A DNA stretch of 64,000 nt from Heracleum sosnowskyi (GCA_030848705.1 CM061236.1:140896574-140960573); one strand, 5' to 3'. Positions 9,922-23,271 are shown, numbered from the stretch's first letter. Notes: generated by a model not told the origin, from the sequence alone. Numbers and translations are program-made.

Positions 9922-12900
9922 ATGTTTAATTTCTTTGATAGAAAAGATGTTCGCAAAATTCTTAAGCGGAAAGATAGTGATCCTGGAGAACAAGGTACAC
10001 TTATCTCATGTTTCTTGTTTTTTTCATCTCTGTTTTTTATTTTTAGGATGGGACCTTTTTTATTTTTAAATTTAATTTGTTAGTGCATTTGGTGTATATA
10101 TGAAATTGGGTGTTGTTGATCTGATTGGATAATGAGGTTTTGAGCAATCATTTTTTGGAAATAATTCAATAAATAGTAAAGATTTAAGTTCTTGCTTATT
10201 GAGAGTTCTTGATTATAAGAGACTTGTAAGGCTTTAACCTTAGTGTAGATTCTCAGTGTTTACTGGTTGTCATCTGGTGTGTATATGTATATTTGGAAAG
10301 GGGTTGCGGAAACAATGAAAAACAGTAATATTAAATGCAAAATTGGCATTTATTTGTTTGTTAGAGTGGTAGGTATTATTCTCAGTTATGGTATTTATGA
10401 TGTTTGATATTAGTGTCAGTTCAAATTGCATCAATGTGATGATGAAAAGGCTAATGTTTCTGAAATTACTGAAGACTGGCCAGTAGGTTCAGTTCAGTAA
10501 CTGAACTACTTATTTTGTGATTATCTGTTTGGTATTAAGTACCTGGATTTTACAGGAGTTCATTAGATAACCAGAACTTTCCCTGTTGTTTTTTGTATGA
10601 CCGGTCTATTAGTTGTGTAAAGCACTCTCAAAGGTCCCAATGTAAGCAGTCTTTTATTTTTTGCTAAGTCGATGTTAGCAGCTTTACCACTACAACCCTT
10701 TGACTATCGTGGCAAACATGGCCAGTAATCTTTTAGTTGTGTATACAGACAAATTATATTATTAGTAGGTTTAATGGATGGAAATGCTAAATCTAGTGAA
10801 GAGCTTTATTAGGACATATTAATCAGATTTTGAAGAGGATCGTTACAGTTAGCTGTTGGTATTGACATTATTTTCCGTTTAATGTTTTATTAATCTATGT
10901 CCTCCTCTTTTGTTATATAGGTAAAGCATTGGAGGAACTACGATCTTCTTTATTTAGCAAATTGCGGCGTCAGCAGCAGTTCTTGGTTGGACCTGCTGTT
11001 GCTCTTACATTCAATTTTGTGGTTTCCGTCAGTATTATATTGATGAACAAATTGGTCTGTACAATCGTGTGTCCTTAATTTCTCCTGATATTAGAACTTT
11101 TTGTTCTTCGCTAATTTTAACTAGGATTCGTTGCTTCTCTTAATTTTTTTCAGGTGCTAGTGAAACTTGGATTCAATTATCCGATATTTCTTACATTTAT
11201 TCACTATGTCTGTAGCTGGTTCTTGATGGCCATCCTTAAAGCTCTGTCCATTCTCCCGGCTCCTCCAGCGAAGTCGCCCAAATTCTCATCGTTGTTGGCT
11301 CTTGCTATCGTCATGTCTCTTTCTACTGGCCTTGCCAATGTTAGCTTGAAGTTCAATAGGTGAGCTGAGGCCAAATCCTCCCAGTTCTTTAAACTAATAT
11401 AAGATATATAGTCAAGGTGTTTCAAGACTTCTTGATTATTAGTAAATATATTTCCTTTGCAGTGTAGGATTTTATCAGATGGCTAAGATTGCTGTGACGC
11501 CGGCGATTGTTCTGGCTGAATTCATTGTTTTTCAGAAAAAAATTTCGTTCCAAAAGGTAACTAATCGCTGAGAACCTTTATATACATAATTCAAGTGGCA
11601 AATATGTATATTACTTGAAGATGACCCTAACGCTGTACCTACTAATTGTAAAGCGTAAATTACGATTTGCATAATATGGTAATTCGCTTTGTAGATTGTT
11701 TTATCTTTGTATCTTGATACTTAACGGCCCATTTTTATTTTATTTTTTGTCATTTCTTCTTGATGGAAAAAAAGAAAAATCAACTCACTATAGTTTTTAC
11801 TAGTATATTGATTTTTAAAATATTATACATATCATTAACACATTACAGCAGTTAAAGTACTGTTATTTTTATGTTGTAGTTCGTACATTTCTAGGATCTC
11901 TGCTATTTGAATGCTTAATGGTTTCTTACCTTGCGTGAGCTTAGAGACTATCAACTGAGCTCGGTAACTGCTAATTCAGGTGATAGTCCCGGGTTGGGTG
12001 ATTATAGTGGTACCTAGTGTCTACTTGCAAGAGTTGAACAATAAACACCCTTTCCAAGACATGTGAGCTTAGACTGTCAACTGAGCTCGGTAACTGCTAG
12101 TTCAGGCGATAGCCCCGGATTGGGTAATTATGGCGGTACCTAGTGTCTATTTGCGAGTTAAACAATAAACACCCTTGCCAAGACATTTGTGCTTCAGTTT
12201 TTTCCGCCAAATACTCTCTCATGATCATATGGATTAATATATTTATGTTTTAATATCAATTTTGTTCAAATTCCTATAACTCGTCTGATGGGCATTACCC
12301 ATTCTAAAGCATCATGTCTTATATGGATGACAAAGATAGTAATCGCTGTCAACTTCACTACGTGACATGTCCCATTCTCATGATAAAGAGCTGTTGCTTC
12401 ACCTTGACAGTGTCTCTAATCCTAATAATGGATCTTTTCCAGGTGCTTGCACTTACTGTAGTATCAATTGGTGTTGCTGTTGCTACGGTAACAGATTTGC
12501 AATTCCACTTCTTTGGTGCTTGTATAGCAGTGGCATGGATCATACCGAGTGCTGTCAACAAGATATTATGGTCCAATCTTCAACAGCAAGATAACTGGAA
12601 CGCTCTAGCGTATGTCATGTTTTCACCTAAGCATTTGTTTTTATTATATCTTTCTTTGTATATAATATTTTTTCTGACCTTTTTTTACAAGTGTCAAGGT
12701 CACTTGGTAAAGACTTTATGTTAATTTTCCCGTTGTGACTTTCTGAGTACTGAGCTAAGACATTTGCTGAAGAAAATGTTTCCCCTACTCTTATGAAAAT
12801 AAACAAAAAGTTTATAGGCTTCTCAATTTCTAACACATATACACACATTGGCAGCTCATATGGATACTACTTCCTGTTATCATTTTACAGGTTAATGTGG

Positions 12901-13684
12901 AAGACTACACCTATTACTCTGTTTTTTTTGGTAATCATGATGCCATATCTTGATCCTCCGGGTGTCTTCTCCTTTGACTGGAGTTTCAGTAACACCTCGA
13001 TCATCCTTGCTTCCGCCATCCTTGGCTTTTTGCTTCAATGGTCAGGTGCTCTAGCACTTCGGTAAGAATTATCTCCTACATATTATTAATTTTTTGTTGC
13101 TCTTGTTAAATTCTTTAGAACTACAAGTAAAAGATACTTTATTTCCAATAAAAGGAAATTTCTTGGAAAATGTTAAGATTCTACTGAAAATGACGTCCTC
13201 TTCTTAAAAATGAGAACATTTTCCAAATTCTTAAATTCTTTGGAATAAATTCACTATGATTAAGAATACTGCTAGATAAATAATTAATTTCAAAGATTCT
13301 TTTCTTCTTCAAATTATCTCCAAAATCAAGCCATTTCCCAGCAAAACTTATGAGCCTAAATGATGCATCATTGGAGTGCCTTTCTATCCTTCTTGTTGCA
13401 GGGAAACCTCTGCGGTCACCCATGCTATTCTAGGGCAGTTCAAAACTTGTGTAATTCTTCTTGGAGGTTTTCTTCTCTTTGGTTCTAATCCTGGAACAAC
13501 CAGCATTTGTGGAGCAATCACAGCTCTTGGTGGTATGTCTTATTACACCCATCTCAACTTGAGTAAGCAGCAACAGTCGATTAAAACTTCCTCCAAGCAA
13601 GCATCATTCTCTTTACCAAAATCTATGCTCAGCAAAGAGAACGGTGAAAATCACGACCATATTCTTCAAGATGAAAGTGTCTAA
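9922..13684 (+). CDS. Nucleotide-sugar / triose-phosphate-type transporter (DMT superfamily)
   Basis: Seven exons join in frame with GT-AG introns: 9922-9994, 10921-11054, 11154-11359, 11463-11556, 12443-12609, 12891-13061 and 13402-13684. They total 1128 nt, or 375 residues. The product is a multi-pass membrane protein with about ten hydrophobic segments. It matches the TPT/EamA-type nucleotide-sugar transporter family of the Golgi/ER membrane. Recognisable stretches are FLVGPAVALTFNFVVSVSII, MNKLVLVKLGFNYPIFLTF, TGLANVSLKFNSVGFYQMAK, IAVTPAIVLAEF and GQFKTCVILLGGFLLFG. The general layout resembles plant proteins annotated as nucleotide-sugar uncharacterised transporter 2. Substrate cannot be inferred from sequence. 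The hydrophilic C-terminus (about 50 residues, S/K/Q-rich) is probably cytosolic. The start at 9922 was preferred because it is the first ATG in the exon and the frame continues through every junction. Confidence 0.88.
11935..12186 (+). repeat. 128-bp tandem duplication inside transporter intron 4
   Basis: Copy 1 (11935-12062) and copy 2 (12063-12186) both begin GTGAGCTTAGA and continue through CAACTGAGCTCGGTAACTGC to AATAAACACCCTT(T/G)CCAAGACAT. They differ by scattered substitutions and a few small gaps. The sequence is clearly richer in GC than the surrounding intron, which suggests an inserted and then duplicated fragment. Confidence 0.85.
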
Positions 13685-14199
13685 GAGAGCACCATAGGCA
13701 TATATACACACACGCATGGAGAGAAAATATTACTAACCCCTGTATCGTTTTTTTTTAATTATGCATCATCAATGAGTTTCTAGGGCTCTTTGACTAACAG
13801 TGATAGTTTAATTACTAACTTAGGATTTGCATCTGAGTAGATATATTTTTATTACAGTTACGACAGATTAAGATTTATTTATAAAGGTTGCAATACAGTG
13901 AATATGCGCCTCTTTGTTTTAAATTTATGGGCGGGGAAACGCCCGTTGAGATAAGCTTTTATTTCATTATAATTAGTGCCTCTCTTTTGTTTCCCCCACC
14001 CCTTTATTCCTCTTCTTCAATGGTTAGAAATGTGACACTGATATATCATCCAAGCTTGGGAATATACTGCACTTTATGAGATCGAATCATGGCAAAGTTT
14101 AATCTATAATTTGGATGCGAAAATCTGGCATATCCATGTAATCTTATGTAGTCGTAGATGTGTTTAATTTGAAGAGACAATAATGAAAGTGTAACAAGT
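13685..14199 (+). other. Transporter 3' untranslated and downstream region
   Basis: No ORF of interest. It is AT-rich and begins directly after the TAA at 13682-13684. Candidate polyadenylation signals are weak. The last bases lead into a SINE-like hairpin. Confidence 0.4.
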
Positions 14200-14290
14200 A
14201 CAAAGCAATCCTCGTAGAGCGGAGCAAAGGTAAAATGTGCACATCTTACCTCTGCTCTACAAATGTAGAGAGATTGTTTTCGTAAAAGTC
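14200..14290 (+). repeat. Possible SINE tail remnant / hairpin
   Basis: GTAGAGCGGAG...GGTAA at about 14214-14232 faces TTACCTCTGCTCTAC at about 14246-14260, giving an imperfect hairpin. The stretch GGTAAAATGTGCACATCTTACC followed by CTAC...GTAGAGAGATTG resembles the 3' half of Au-type plant SINEs. No tRNA-like A/B boxes were recognised upstream, so this is a fragment at best. Confidence 0.35.
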
Positions 14291-14421
14291 TTTACCTCGA
14301 ATAAAAAGATAAAAATAGTAGTAGAAGAACCAATATCAACAACATTGGAAACAGTAATGTAGAATTACTGAAAATGGTACCAACATACAGGAGATGAGTA
14401 AATAGTAGACAGTCAAGAACA

Positions 14422-17400
14422 TTAGATGAGAGGCAAGAGAAATGTTACTTCCAGAACTATTTTTTTATTTTCAGAGAAAACTAACTGCATTGGTTTTTCA
14501 TGGTTCAACCCAAAAGAACGAAGAAGAGATTTCAGCCACTTAAGCTCGCACGTAGTGGTAGCCATGGACATGTACTCGGCCTCTGCAGATGACCGGGCAA
14601 CTGTAGGTTGTTTCTTTGTCTTCCAAGAGATAGGTGAAGATCCCAGAAGAATGAAATACCCTATCAAAGAGCGTCTAGTAGTTGGGCAGGCTGCCCAATC
14701 GCTGTCACAAAATGCATAAAATTGCAAACTACTATCATTTCGAAGAATAATACCTTGACCTGGACATCCCTTTAAATATCTCAACACACGTAAAGCAGCC
14801 TCCCAGTGATCATTTTTTGGACTTTCCATGAACTGAGCTAATACATGCACTGCATAGCATAGTTGTGGTCGAGTAATAGTCAAATATATTAATCGACCAA
14901 CTAAACGTCTATATTTTTCTGGATCAAAAAAAATTTTCTCCTTGTGCTTGCGTCAGCTTCTGATTTTATTCCTTGTGCTTCACTAATAATGTCAAGTGTA
15001 TATTTTCTTTGGGAAAGAAAAAGACCATCTGTACCCCTTGCAACCTCAATACCTAGAAAGTATTTCAAATGTCCAAGATCTTTCATATGAAAACAATCAC
15101 TTAGGTACTGTTTAAATTTTGCAATCACCTCATGAGATGATCCAGTTATGATTAAATCATCCACATAAACTACAACATGTAATACGACATCATTATGTGT
15201 ATAACTAAACAAGGAATAGTCCGCATAAGACTGTTTAAAACCATATCTCTTTAGGGCAACAGATAGCTTAGCAAACCAACATCGGGATGCTTGGCGTAGC
15301 CCATATAAAGACTTACGAAGTCGACATACCTTTCCAGGAGTGCCAGATTCAAAACCAGGCGGCATTTTCATGTAAACCTCTTCATCTAAATCACCGTGCA
15401 GAAAAGCATTATGTACATCCATTTGATGTAACTCTCAATTTTTAGCAACAGTAATGGATAAAAATAGACGCACCGTGACCATCTTTGCTACAGGAGCAAA
15501 AGTCTCTTTATAATATATTCCCGCAATCTGTCTATTCCCCAAAATCACAAGTCGAGCTTTTAAACGCTCAATAGAGCCAACAGAATTATATTTTACCTTA
15601 TACACCCATTTACATCCAATAGCTTTCTTTCCAGGTGGAAGATCTTCAACAGTCCATGTCCCATTTCTTTCAAGTGCATTTATTTCTTCCTGCATTGCCT
15701 TACGCCACCCTGGGTCTTTTACTGCTTCTGAAAAAGATGTGGGTTCATTCCCTGTAGTAATAGCTGCCAAGAAATTTTTGTGTTTTGCAGAAAACTTATC
15801 ACAATTCACATAACAAGCAATGGGAAACGGAGTACCTGAGGACCTTGATGATTCGGGTGGAGCTGAAGAAGTGACAGGGTTTATGCGACGAACAGTGCTG
15901 GTAACATACCCTTGAAGCCTACTGGATGGTTTCTTCAACCGATGACCTCGACCTAGTTCGGTCTCAATACTCCCTCTATCCTCTATGGGCTTTCCATCTA
16001 AATTGATATCATTACTTGGATGTTGTGAAATAGGTTGAACCACATGTTGTCGCTGGCCAGGAGAGTCTGAAACTTCTGCTTCTAATGGGGTAGAGTATGA
16101 CTCATTTACAATATTATGTGTAGGCTCATTTATGTCATTAGATATTACATTATTATGAAAAGTAGAGGACTATTTCAAATATTCTAACCACACATCATCA
16201 ACAACACTTTCAAATTGTTCATTATATGGAAACTTATCCTCGCAAAAGATTACATCACGTGAAACAAAAAAATCCTTACTTTCTAAGTCATAAAACCTCC
16301 ACCTTTTTGTCCCATATGGATAGCCAACAAATATACATTTACGAGCTCGAGAACCAAACTTATCTTTTATTCTAGGCCGATGTTTTGCAAAACACAAACA
16401 ACCAAAAACTCGTAAAACATTGTATGATGGAGTTTCACCAAATAACACGTCATAAGGAGTCTTACCGTCAAGTAAAGGGGCAGTAGTACGATTTATTAAA
16501 TATGCAACAGTCATAACGCACTCACTCCAAAAGGAAATATGGAGGTTTGCTTGAAATCGGAGAGCACAAGCAACATTAAGAATGTGACGGTGTTTTCTTT
16601 CTATACGACCATTTTGTTGGGGGGTATCAACACATGAGGTTTCGTGCAAAATTCCATTATCTGCATAAAATCTGGTCAAACAAGTAAATTCACTTCCATT
16701 ATCGCTTCTCAAAATTTTTACTTGCTTGTTAAACTGTGTCTTCGCCATTATGCAAAAATCTTTAATTAACTATGATACCTCATTTTTTCTAGATATAAGA
16801 TACACCCAAACAACCCTGGAATAATCATCAACAACAGTTAAAAAATAATGAGCTCCCGAACTGGTAGAAACTGGATATGGACCCCATATGTCGCAATGAA
16901 TCAAACCAAATAAATCAGAAGCTTTATTATTACTCAACATAAAAACATCCCTTGTTTGTTTGGCGCGAATACAAATCTCACAAAAATCATTACTAGCACT
17001 AGTTGCTTTATTTTGGCTATCTTTCACGGTAGTAGGTAAAGAAGATACTATTTTATTTGATGGGTGTCCCAACCTTTGATGCCATAATTGGGAACCAGAA
17101 ACAATTGTCTTGTATGCATGAGCTCTTGGCGATAACCTGAACCAGTAAACCCCGTCACATTGCTCACCCGCTCCAATCAAGATCCTCGTAGTTGGGTCCT
17201 GAATAACACAAAGCTTGTTAGTAAAAGTGACACTGTATGGCTTATTTTCAAGTAATTGTGCAACTGATATTAAATTACAAGTTAAATCAGGAACAAATAG
17301 AACATTATGCAATATCAGTTTTCCTCCCAAATCAATTGTCCATGTCTTTGTAACAGCCACTTGTTTTCCATTAGGAAGGCCAACATATGATGGCGGAGCA

Positions 17401-18608
17401 TCTATTAAGTGTGAAAACAAATCAGCATTTCCACTCATGTGATTCGAAGCTCCTATGTCGATAAGCCAATGATAAAAAATACACTTACCAGATAGCTTCT
17501 CAATTGCGGATTTATTGTTTATTAAATTGAGCAAGTGATTCCATTGCTCATTTGAAAAACCAGGAAATGCTACACGATCTGACTCATTCAATGATTGTTG
17601 ACTGTTTGTTGATCCAGTTGTGCGAGTAGTGGCGTTAGCAGTAGCCCCACGTCCGCGGCCTGCACTAAATCTGCTTCCACGTCCAACAGAGACACGGCCT
17701 CCTCTTCCTTGCACACGATCTTGTTGCCTCCACCATTCTGGATAACCAATAAGTTCAAAACATCCAGCTTGTTCATGCCCTGCTTTTCCGCAATGAGAAC
17801 ATGTACCAATGTTTTTATCACCAACTCTAGACGAGGATGCAACACGACCCTTTCCGATATATCTTTGAACTGCAAAATCCACGGCTTCGTTACATCCAGC
17901 TTGTGCTCTAGCAATATTTAGACGACGTTCTTCGGTCACAACCTTTGCGAAAGCTGTGTTTACAGATGGAAGAGGATCCATCATGAGAATGGTGGATACA
18001 ACATTTCCATAATCACTAGAATCCAATCCAATGAGAAACTGGTGTAATTTTTTAGTTTCTTTTTCCTTCACAAATTCCTTTGCAGCCCCACACGAACAAG
18101 CCAGGACTGTGGAAAAACTTGTTACTTCATCCCAGAGTTGCTTGAGATGACCATAATATGTAACAATAGTTTGTCCTTGTTGCTTACAATTAGCAAGTTG
18201 AGTTTTAAGTTCATGTAGGCGAGGACCATTTCCTACAGAGAAGTGTTCCTTTAGTTCATCCCACAAAGTTTTTACTATATCGAAATAAGAAAAAGAAGTC
18301 CGGAGGGAAGGATCTATTGTGTTAAAAATCCACGCTGCTAGCATAGAATTCAAAATTTCCCATTTGACATGATCTGTAGATTTTGCATCTGGTTCGGTGA
18401 TGGTTCCATCTAAGAACCCAATCTTATTTTTAGCCCGGAAATTATTTCGAATAGCTCTTGACCATTCATCATAGTTTCCACCTTTCAGGATCATAGGACA
18501 GATGAGCATGACAGGGTTGTCCGAGGGGTGAAGGTAATATGAGGAGGAAACATCATATCCTTTATTTGTCTTAGTAGAGATTTGCTTCGTCTCATCACCA
18601 TCGGCCAT
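14422..18608 (-). pseudogene. Ty1/copia gag-pol polyprotein, broken
   Basis: The order of domains is colinear with copia. Gag starts at the ATG at 18608-18606, with a UBN2-like domain and the zinc knuckle CSHCGKAGHEQAGC. The protease motif is WLIDIGASNHMSG, where the usual DTGA is DIGA. GAG-pre-integrase is LWHQRLGHPSNK. Integrase shows HCDIWGPYPVS, LRSDNGSEFTCL and TPQQNGRIERKHRHILNVA. Reverse transcriptase shows GCKWVYKVKYNSVGSIERLK, MDVHNAFLHGDLDEEVYMK and YVDDLIITGSS. RNase H includes ARSSAEAEYMSMATTTCELK. The frame breaks at an in-frame TAG near 16770, between 16170 and 16043, near 15430, near 14890, and at the 3' truncation. At least four lesions make it a pseudogene. Confidence 0.9.
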
Positions 18609-18690
18609 GGTACAGTGACTATATTAAAAAATTGAAAGAAGAAAGATTAGAGGGCAGGAAAATTGAAAGCGATCAATCCAAAATTTTGGA

Positions 18691-18704
18691 TGGCTCTGAT
18701 ACCA
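18691..18704 (-). other. Copia primer-binding site (initiator tRNA-Met type)
   Basis: The minus strand reads TGGTATCAGAGCCA directly next to the LTR end ...TTTATCA. This is the common plant Ty1/copia site complementary to initiator tRNA-Met. Confidence 0.9.
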
Positions 18705-19071
18705 TGATAAATCTCATAAAAGAAGCAAGATAAAGCTTTTGTTATTCATATTAATTTGTCTTTCTAAGTCATCATACAACCAAGATATATACATGATACA
18801 ACTTGGACAGAAAGCCAAATATCCTACAGAATCAATAGTTTCCTGAAATCAGTGTTTCCTGATCCTGACTTTCGTAACTTGTGGAATCCCAGTCTGTACT
18901 CAGAATATAACCTAGTATTTATAGAAACTTCTCAATAGTATGCACAAAATGTATCATATTCTAATACAATATGCTACAAATAGCTCTGAAAATTAAAAGA
19001 AAGTAGTTCTAGAAATAACATTTCCGGAGAGGCAAATCATTTCTAACTAGAAATAGCAGGCACAAACATTA
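18705..19071 (-). repeat. 5' LTR of the minus-strand copia element
   Basis: On the minus strand it starts TGTTTGTGCCTGC and ends ATGAGATTTATCA next to the primer-binding site. A TATA box (TCTATAAATA, 18925-18916) lies at a suitable place. The inner end is firm; the outer end was chosen as the nearest plausible TG start. Positions 19072-19459 beyond it hold no recognisable gene. Confidence 0.65.
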
Positions 19072-19459
19072 ATATCATAAAATTCTTCCATGTCCAAAAA
19101 TTAAAATGAGAAGAATGTATGTGTATATATTATGTTTAGGATTACTACACACAATTCTCCCAAATTTTTTTATAAGATTTGCAATGTTGAATTAGACCTC
19201 TCACGTTTGGACACTTGATTTAATCACAGGAAAGAAGGAATGTTGGTGCTAAAGCCAAAAATCACATCTAGGGTGGCATCCTGTTTGCAATTATTCAGAG
19301 CATAGTGCCTTCAAAAAAGGTAGGGCACAATTTCTATATATTATATATAAGTTATTTTTTGGTATGTTACATCAGTAATATTGGACCAATTATGAAGGAA
19401 TGTCCTGGAGGGTTGTAGACGTGTATGGTAGTCCAGAAAGATTTATAAAGTAATGTTAA

Positions 19460-20627
19460 TGGAGGAATTTGGTATTAACGAAGTTCGAGGTTTGTCGCCG
19501 GAATCAAGATCTATGACGGTGGTTCTTCGTCGGAAAGTCACCAGAGTGTGGTGGTTGTGATGAATTGGGGGCTGAGATTGTAAGGGTTTTCTTGGTGGTG
19601 GCTCGCTAAGATCTTCGCTTCCAACCCCCTACAATGTGCCTACGTACCCCGTATTTATAGGGGATCAAGCCCTACGTAATTCTTGGGGAGCAAGTAACCT
19701 ATATGGGCTGGTTTCTGATTTCCGAGGCACAGTAGGATACCTGATCCATCTTCTGGAATTGGTCTTCGACTCGCTTTAGGAATTTCCAACTATGAGGCCT
19801 AGTCACAAAGGCCCAAGGCTCAACTACAGTCTAGGGACTTCACGGATAAGGCATCGATCCAACTTAGGAGCCGACACTAACCGCTACCAGCTGTCTCCCT
19901 GACCAAAGTAGTTGCAGGTATATCCATGACTTACCCCAAATACCAGACGCATCCTTGTCCCCTGAATGATAAGCACCTACTAGATTGTAGGACAAGTGAT
20001 CCCAAGTGTTTGGGTGCAAAGTACAGGATTACTCCAAAGTTCCCCAATGAGGACGCGCCCAATTGAGTACAAGAATAGAGCTCCCAAAGCACACACCAAG
20101 GTTCACCCCACATCCCCAATGAGGACGCGCCCATTTAATACAGGAGGAGGCCTTCAGTCATCAGGTATACCCCTGGAGGCCTTCAACCACGGAAATCCCC
20201 CTCCTAGGGCACATCCTAGGAGGGAATTCTTCAATATCTTGCCAGTATCAAGCCAAGGGAGTCGTCATTCACCACCAAGTAGCTACTTCAAACCAAGAGG
20301 GCGCGCCCTAAAGGGGTGTACGACCTAAATGAGCGCGCTCTTACTCCTATGAGGGCAAGCCCTAAGTCTTCCATATGTTAATCCCATGTCAATATAGCTG
20401 TTATTCTCTGTCAAGTCATCCATTCATGTAAAGTTGTCAGTCCACACCAAGAGGACGCGTCCTCGGGGGTTGGATGGCCAAAGGGGCGCACCCTCTCCCC
20501 TATGAGGACTAGCCCCGAGCTTCCCTTGTACCAATTCAATCCCTAATTGCATCTTGGATATCCCCGATTGATTATTACTTGACTCGAATTTACCCTAAAA
20601 ACCCGATACCGAATTTTGGCTATAACA
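19460..20627 (-). repeat. Left LTR (3' LTR of minus-oriented half)
   Basis: On the minus strand it starts TGTTATAGCCAAAATTCGG (20627 downward) after the purine tract AATGTGGGGTAGT, and ends CCAAATTCCTCCA at 19460. The TATA box is CTATAAATAC at about 19660-19651. Length is 1168 bp. Several GGGCGCGCCC-like motifs occur in its U3 part (for example at 20298-20308). Confidence 0.8.
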
Positions 20628-21529
20628 ACTACCCCACATTTCCATGTGAAATCAGAGATGAAGCATGGAATTCTCAATCTTCAAAGTTCCAAAATCTCTT
20701 TATAACCTTTTCTTCTTCAAGAAGTGTCCTCGAGCTTCTTCATTCTTTGATGATCTAAGGAGGGCGCATCCTCCCAGATGGCGTGTCCTTTAATTCTTCC
20801 ATCATATATTTTTGATAATTCTAATGTTTAGAAAAGGGATGATACCTGCACACGACACCTCTAAGCTTACGTGAGCTAACTCGACGTAAGAAACAAGAGA
20901 TATTGTGCACATATGTAAACCTCTCTTAGGGCTCATCCTCAAGTAAAATATTCATTTATCGAGAGGGTGCGTCGTCTTCTATCATTAAGAGGTACGGATT
21001 CCTTCATTTATCTTAAGATTCGAAAAATGGAGTAACTTGTGTAAATATAGATACACCCTTGTATATATATATACTTGTACGGTGGTCTAATCAGTCATAC
21101 TATTCCATCTGATGGCTGCCACGTGTTCTACCTAATATTTTCATTTGCCCTTCCTTAAAATCATTCTTCTCTCTCATTCCAGAATAGTTCTCTTTTGGGC
21201 GCGTCCTAAACTGTGGGCGCATCCTCTTTCAAAAATTCCAATAATGACATACTCATGCGTCCCTTGAGGGTATGGCCATGGGCATTCTTGCCTTGATATT
21301 ATGAGATGTCTTGTAAAGATGTCTTCATGTGATATGATTTTAAGAATATATAAGTGATGCCCTCAAAGGGTCCTTCAAAGCGCAATCCAGTCCCATAGGG
21401 ACTTTGTGAAGCGACCTCGTAGGGCCTTGTAGTCAGAAGTTATCACAATAATATTTTCTCTCCAGCTAACATTTGAGCTTATGTTCCCACATGTATCTTC
21501 AATTCTTCTTAAAGTATCATGAGAGAAGG

Positions 21530-22140
21530 CCTCTTGTTGATATGATGAGAGGAGTAGAGGAGTTCTCTCCTTTTATTTGTCTACTTTTTAGTATGAGGAG
21601 ATGAGTCCTCTCGTGTCACATAAGTATTTCTCTTTTTTAGTATAGGAGAGGAGTCCTCCTCTGTCTCCTATTCCTCCTTTTTAATATGAGGAGAAGAGTC
21701 AACTCTTGTCGCCTGGTCCTCCTTTTTAATATGAGGAGATGAGTCTTCTCTTCTTGCCTAGCTTCTTCCTAATATGATGGGAGAAGGCCTTTATACGAAT
21801 ACGATGGGAGGAGTCCTCTCTATTAATATAAGTGGAGGAGTCCTCTCTGCTGATATGAGGAGAGGAGTCCACTCTGTTGATATGAGGGGAGGAGTCATCT
21901 CTTCTGATATGAGGACGAGGAGTCCTCTCTGCTGATATGAGGTGGAGGAGTCCTCTATGCTGATATGAGGGGAGGAGTCCACTCTGCTGATATGAGGGGA
22001 GTAGTCCTCTCTGCTGATATGAGGTGGAGGAGTCCTCTCTGCTGATATGAGGTAGAGGAGTCCTCTCTACTGATATGAGGTGGAGGAGTCCTCTCTGTTG
22101 ATATAGTGGAGGAGTCCTCTCCTCTCGTCTGACTCCTTTC
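21530..22140. repeat. Minisatellite, left arm
   Basis: From about 21830 the array repeats a ~28-bp unit of the form GATATGAGGTGGAGGAGTCC + TCTCTGCT, about ten times. The earlier part (21530-21780) has longer ~50-bp units around TTTTTAATATGAGGAGA. All derive from a GAGGAG/CTCCTC-rich ancestor. Peptides read through the array (SSTSYQQRG-like) are artefacts of the repeat. Confidence 0.9.
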
Positions 22141-22419
22141 TAATTTGATGAGACTTGAGAGGAGCCATCTCCTCCTTCCTGACTCTTTGTCAATATAGCG
22201 GTAGGAGAGCTGCACAATATTTCTGGACCACTAATCGTGAGCCCAATATTTTCATCAATTCTCGTAATGGATCTGTTTAGAGGCCATGATCATATTTGGG
22301 CATAAAAATGCACATTAGAGATTCGCCTGAGTGCATCAATATTGGAGGGCGTGCCCTGAGAGGGAGGCACGACCATAACGAAAGCTCGATCACCTATCTT
22401 CAAGTAATAAAAATCCTTA

Positions 22420-23271
22420 TGAGAATTTGTCAAATAATCCACATGAGTCTTCTGAGGTCGAATGAGTTGAATTCAAAGTGTTAAAGGTTGGAACTATTGA
22501 AGTTAAGAAGGAGGAGCTATCCCAACAAAACAAAGATGAAGAAGTTGAGAAAGTCTCGGAGGCAGGGAAGACGTGTCTTGACAATGGAGGTGATCTTTCC
22601 ACCAGCAACACAATTGCTAACACAAAGGCAATTTCTTCAACAACCGCTCCGTAACTCTACTCATATTGCTTGTTTATCTTCACAGACAAGTACGGTGATG
22701 AGGTCAAGGCTCACCCTTCCTACCAATTTTGTTATATGTACATTCTTCACATTGTCTCTTGTCAAGGCATATTTTGAAAAAACATATCAAACGGTGGCGA
22801 CGGTATCTCATTCTTCAGAGGGTGAGCCTTAAAGGAGCTGCCATGTCTTCTTATTTCATTTAACCAATGGAAAGCAATTTGGCAGGACATCTATCTTTCA
22901 AGGAAAAGTTGCAGAGAACACTTCTCAACCTTGTATGTCTGAGGGCGCACCCTGATGATAGGGCGCGTCCACAAGCTTCTACTTTTTCTTCAGGGATTTG
23001 GGAGTATGTCTTCCATTCTACCGAGTGCGCGTCTTCCATTTTAGGGAGAATCTATGCTTCTAGCTTCTTGACAGTTGATCCTGGCTATGACTTCTCCAAG
23101 TTTGGTGAGGATAAACTTGCATGGATTGAGAAATTCAATGTTGATGAAGCTGCGACCATCAAAGCCAAATGGATCAAACTTAGAATTGAGGATGGACCAC
23201 TTGAAGGAGATGAGGACGTGTCCTTTGAGGATGCACCTCCTGATGGTGAACAAGATGCTAAGGATCAGTGA
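22420..23271 (+). pseudogene. Antisense ORF region of the left half, function unknown
   Basis: This lies antisense to the LTR of the same arm. The best-preserved piece is 22867-23271 (134 residues; LSFKEKLQRTLLNLVCL, SGIWEYVFHSTECASS, DPGYDFSKFGEDKLAWIEKF, then an acidic tail). Upstream, around 22440-22660, an alternative frame reads an E/K-rich stretch (VKKEELSQQNKDEEVEKVSE), so the original ORF is now frameshifted. The position, antisense and next to the 3' region, matches the additional ORFs described in Tat-lineage elements. I do not recognise a domain. The right arm holds a diverged inverted copy (23399-24476). Confidence 0.55.

Larger units (their letters stand above)
14422..19071 (-). 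mobile_element. Ty1/copia retrotransposon, 3'-truncated and decayed
   Basis: On the minus strand the order is LTR (18705-19071), primer-binding site (18691-18704), gag-protease-integrase-RT-RNase H (18608 to 14422). No matching LTR was found below 14422, and the reading frame stops inside RNase H before the usual last conserved block. The 3' end and 3' LTR are therefore deleted. Frameshifts and stops in pol show that it is inactive. Confidence 0.9.

Noticed and set aside
21791..22215. Ser/Thr/Pro-rich minus-strand ORFs (HIS/STSYQQRG repeats)
   Set aside because: They are translations of the minisatellite and change with unit number; no codon-level conservation can be argued.
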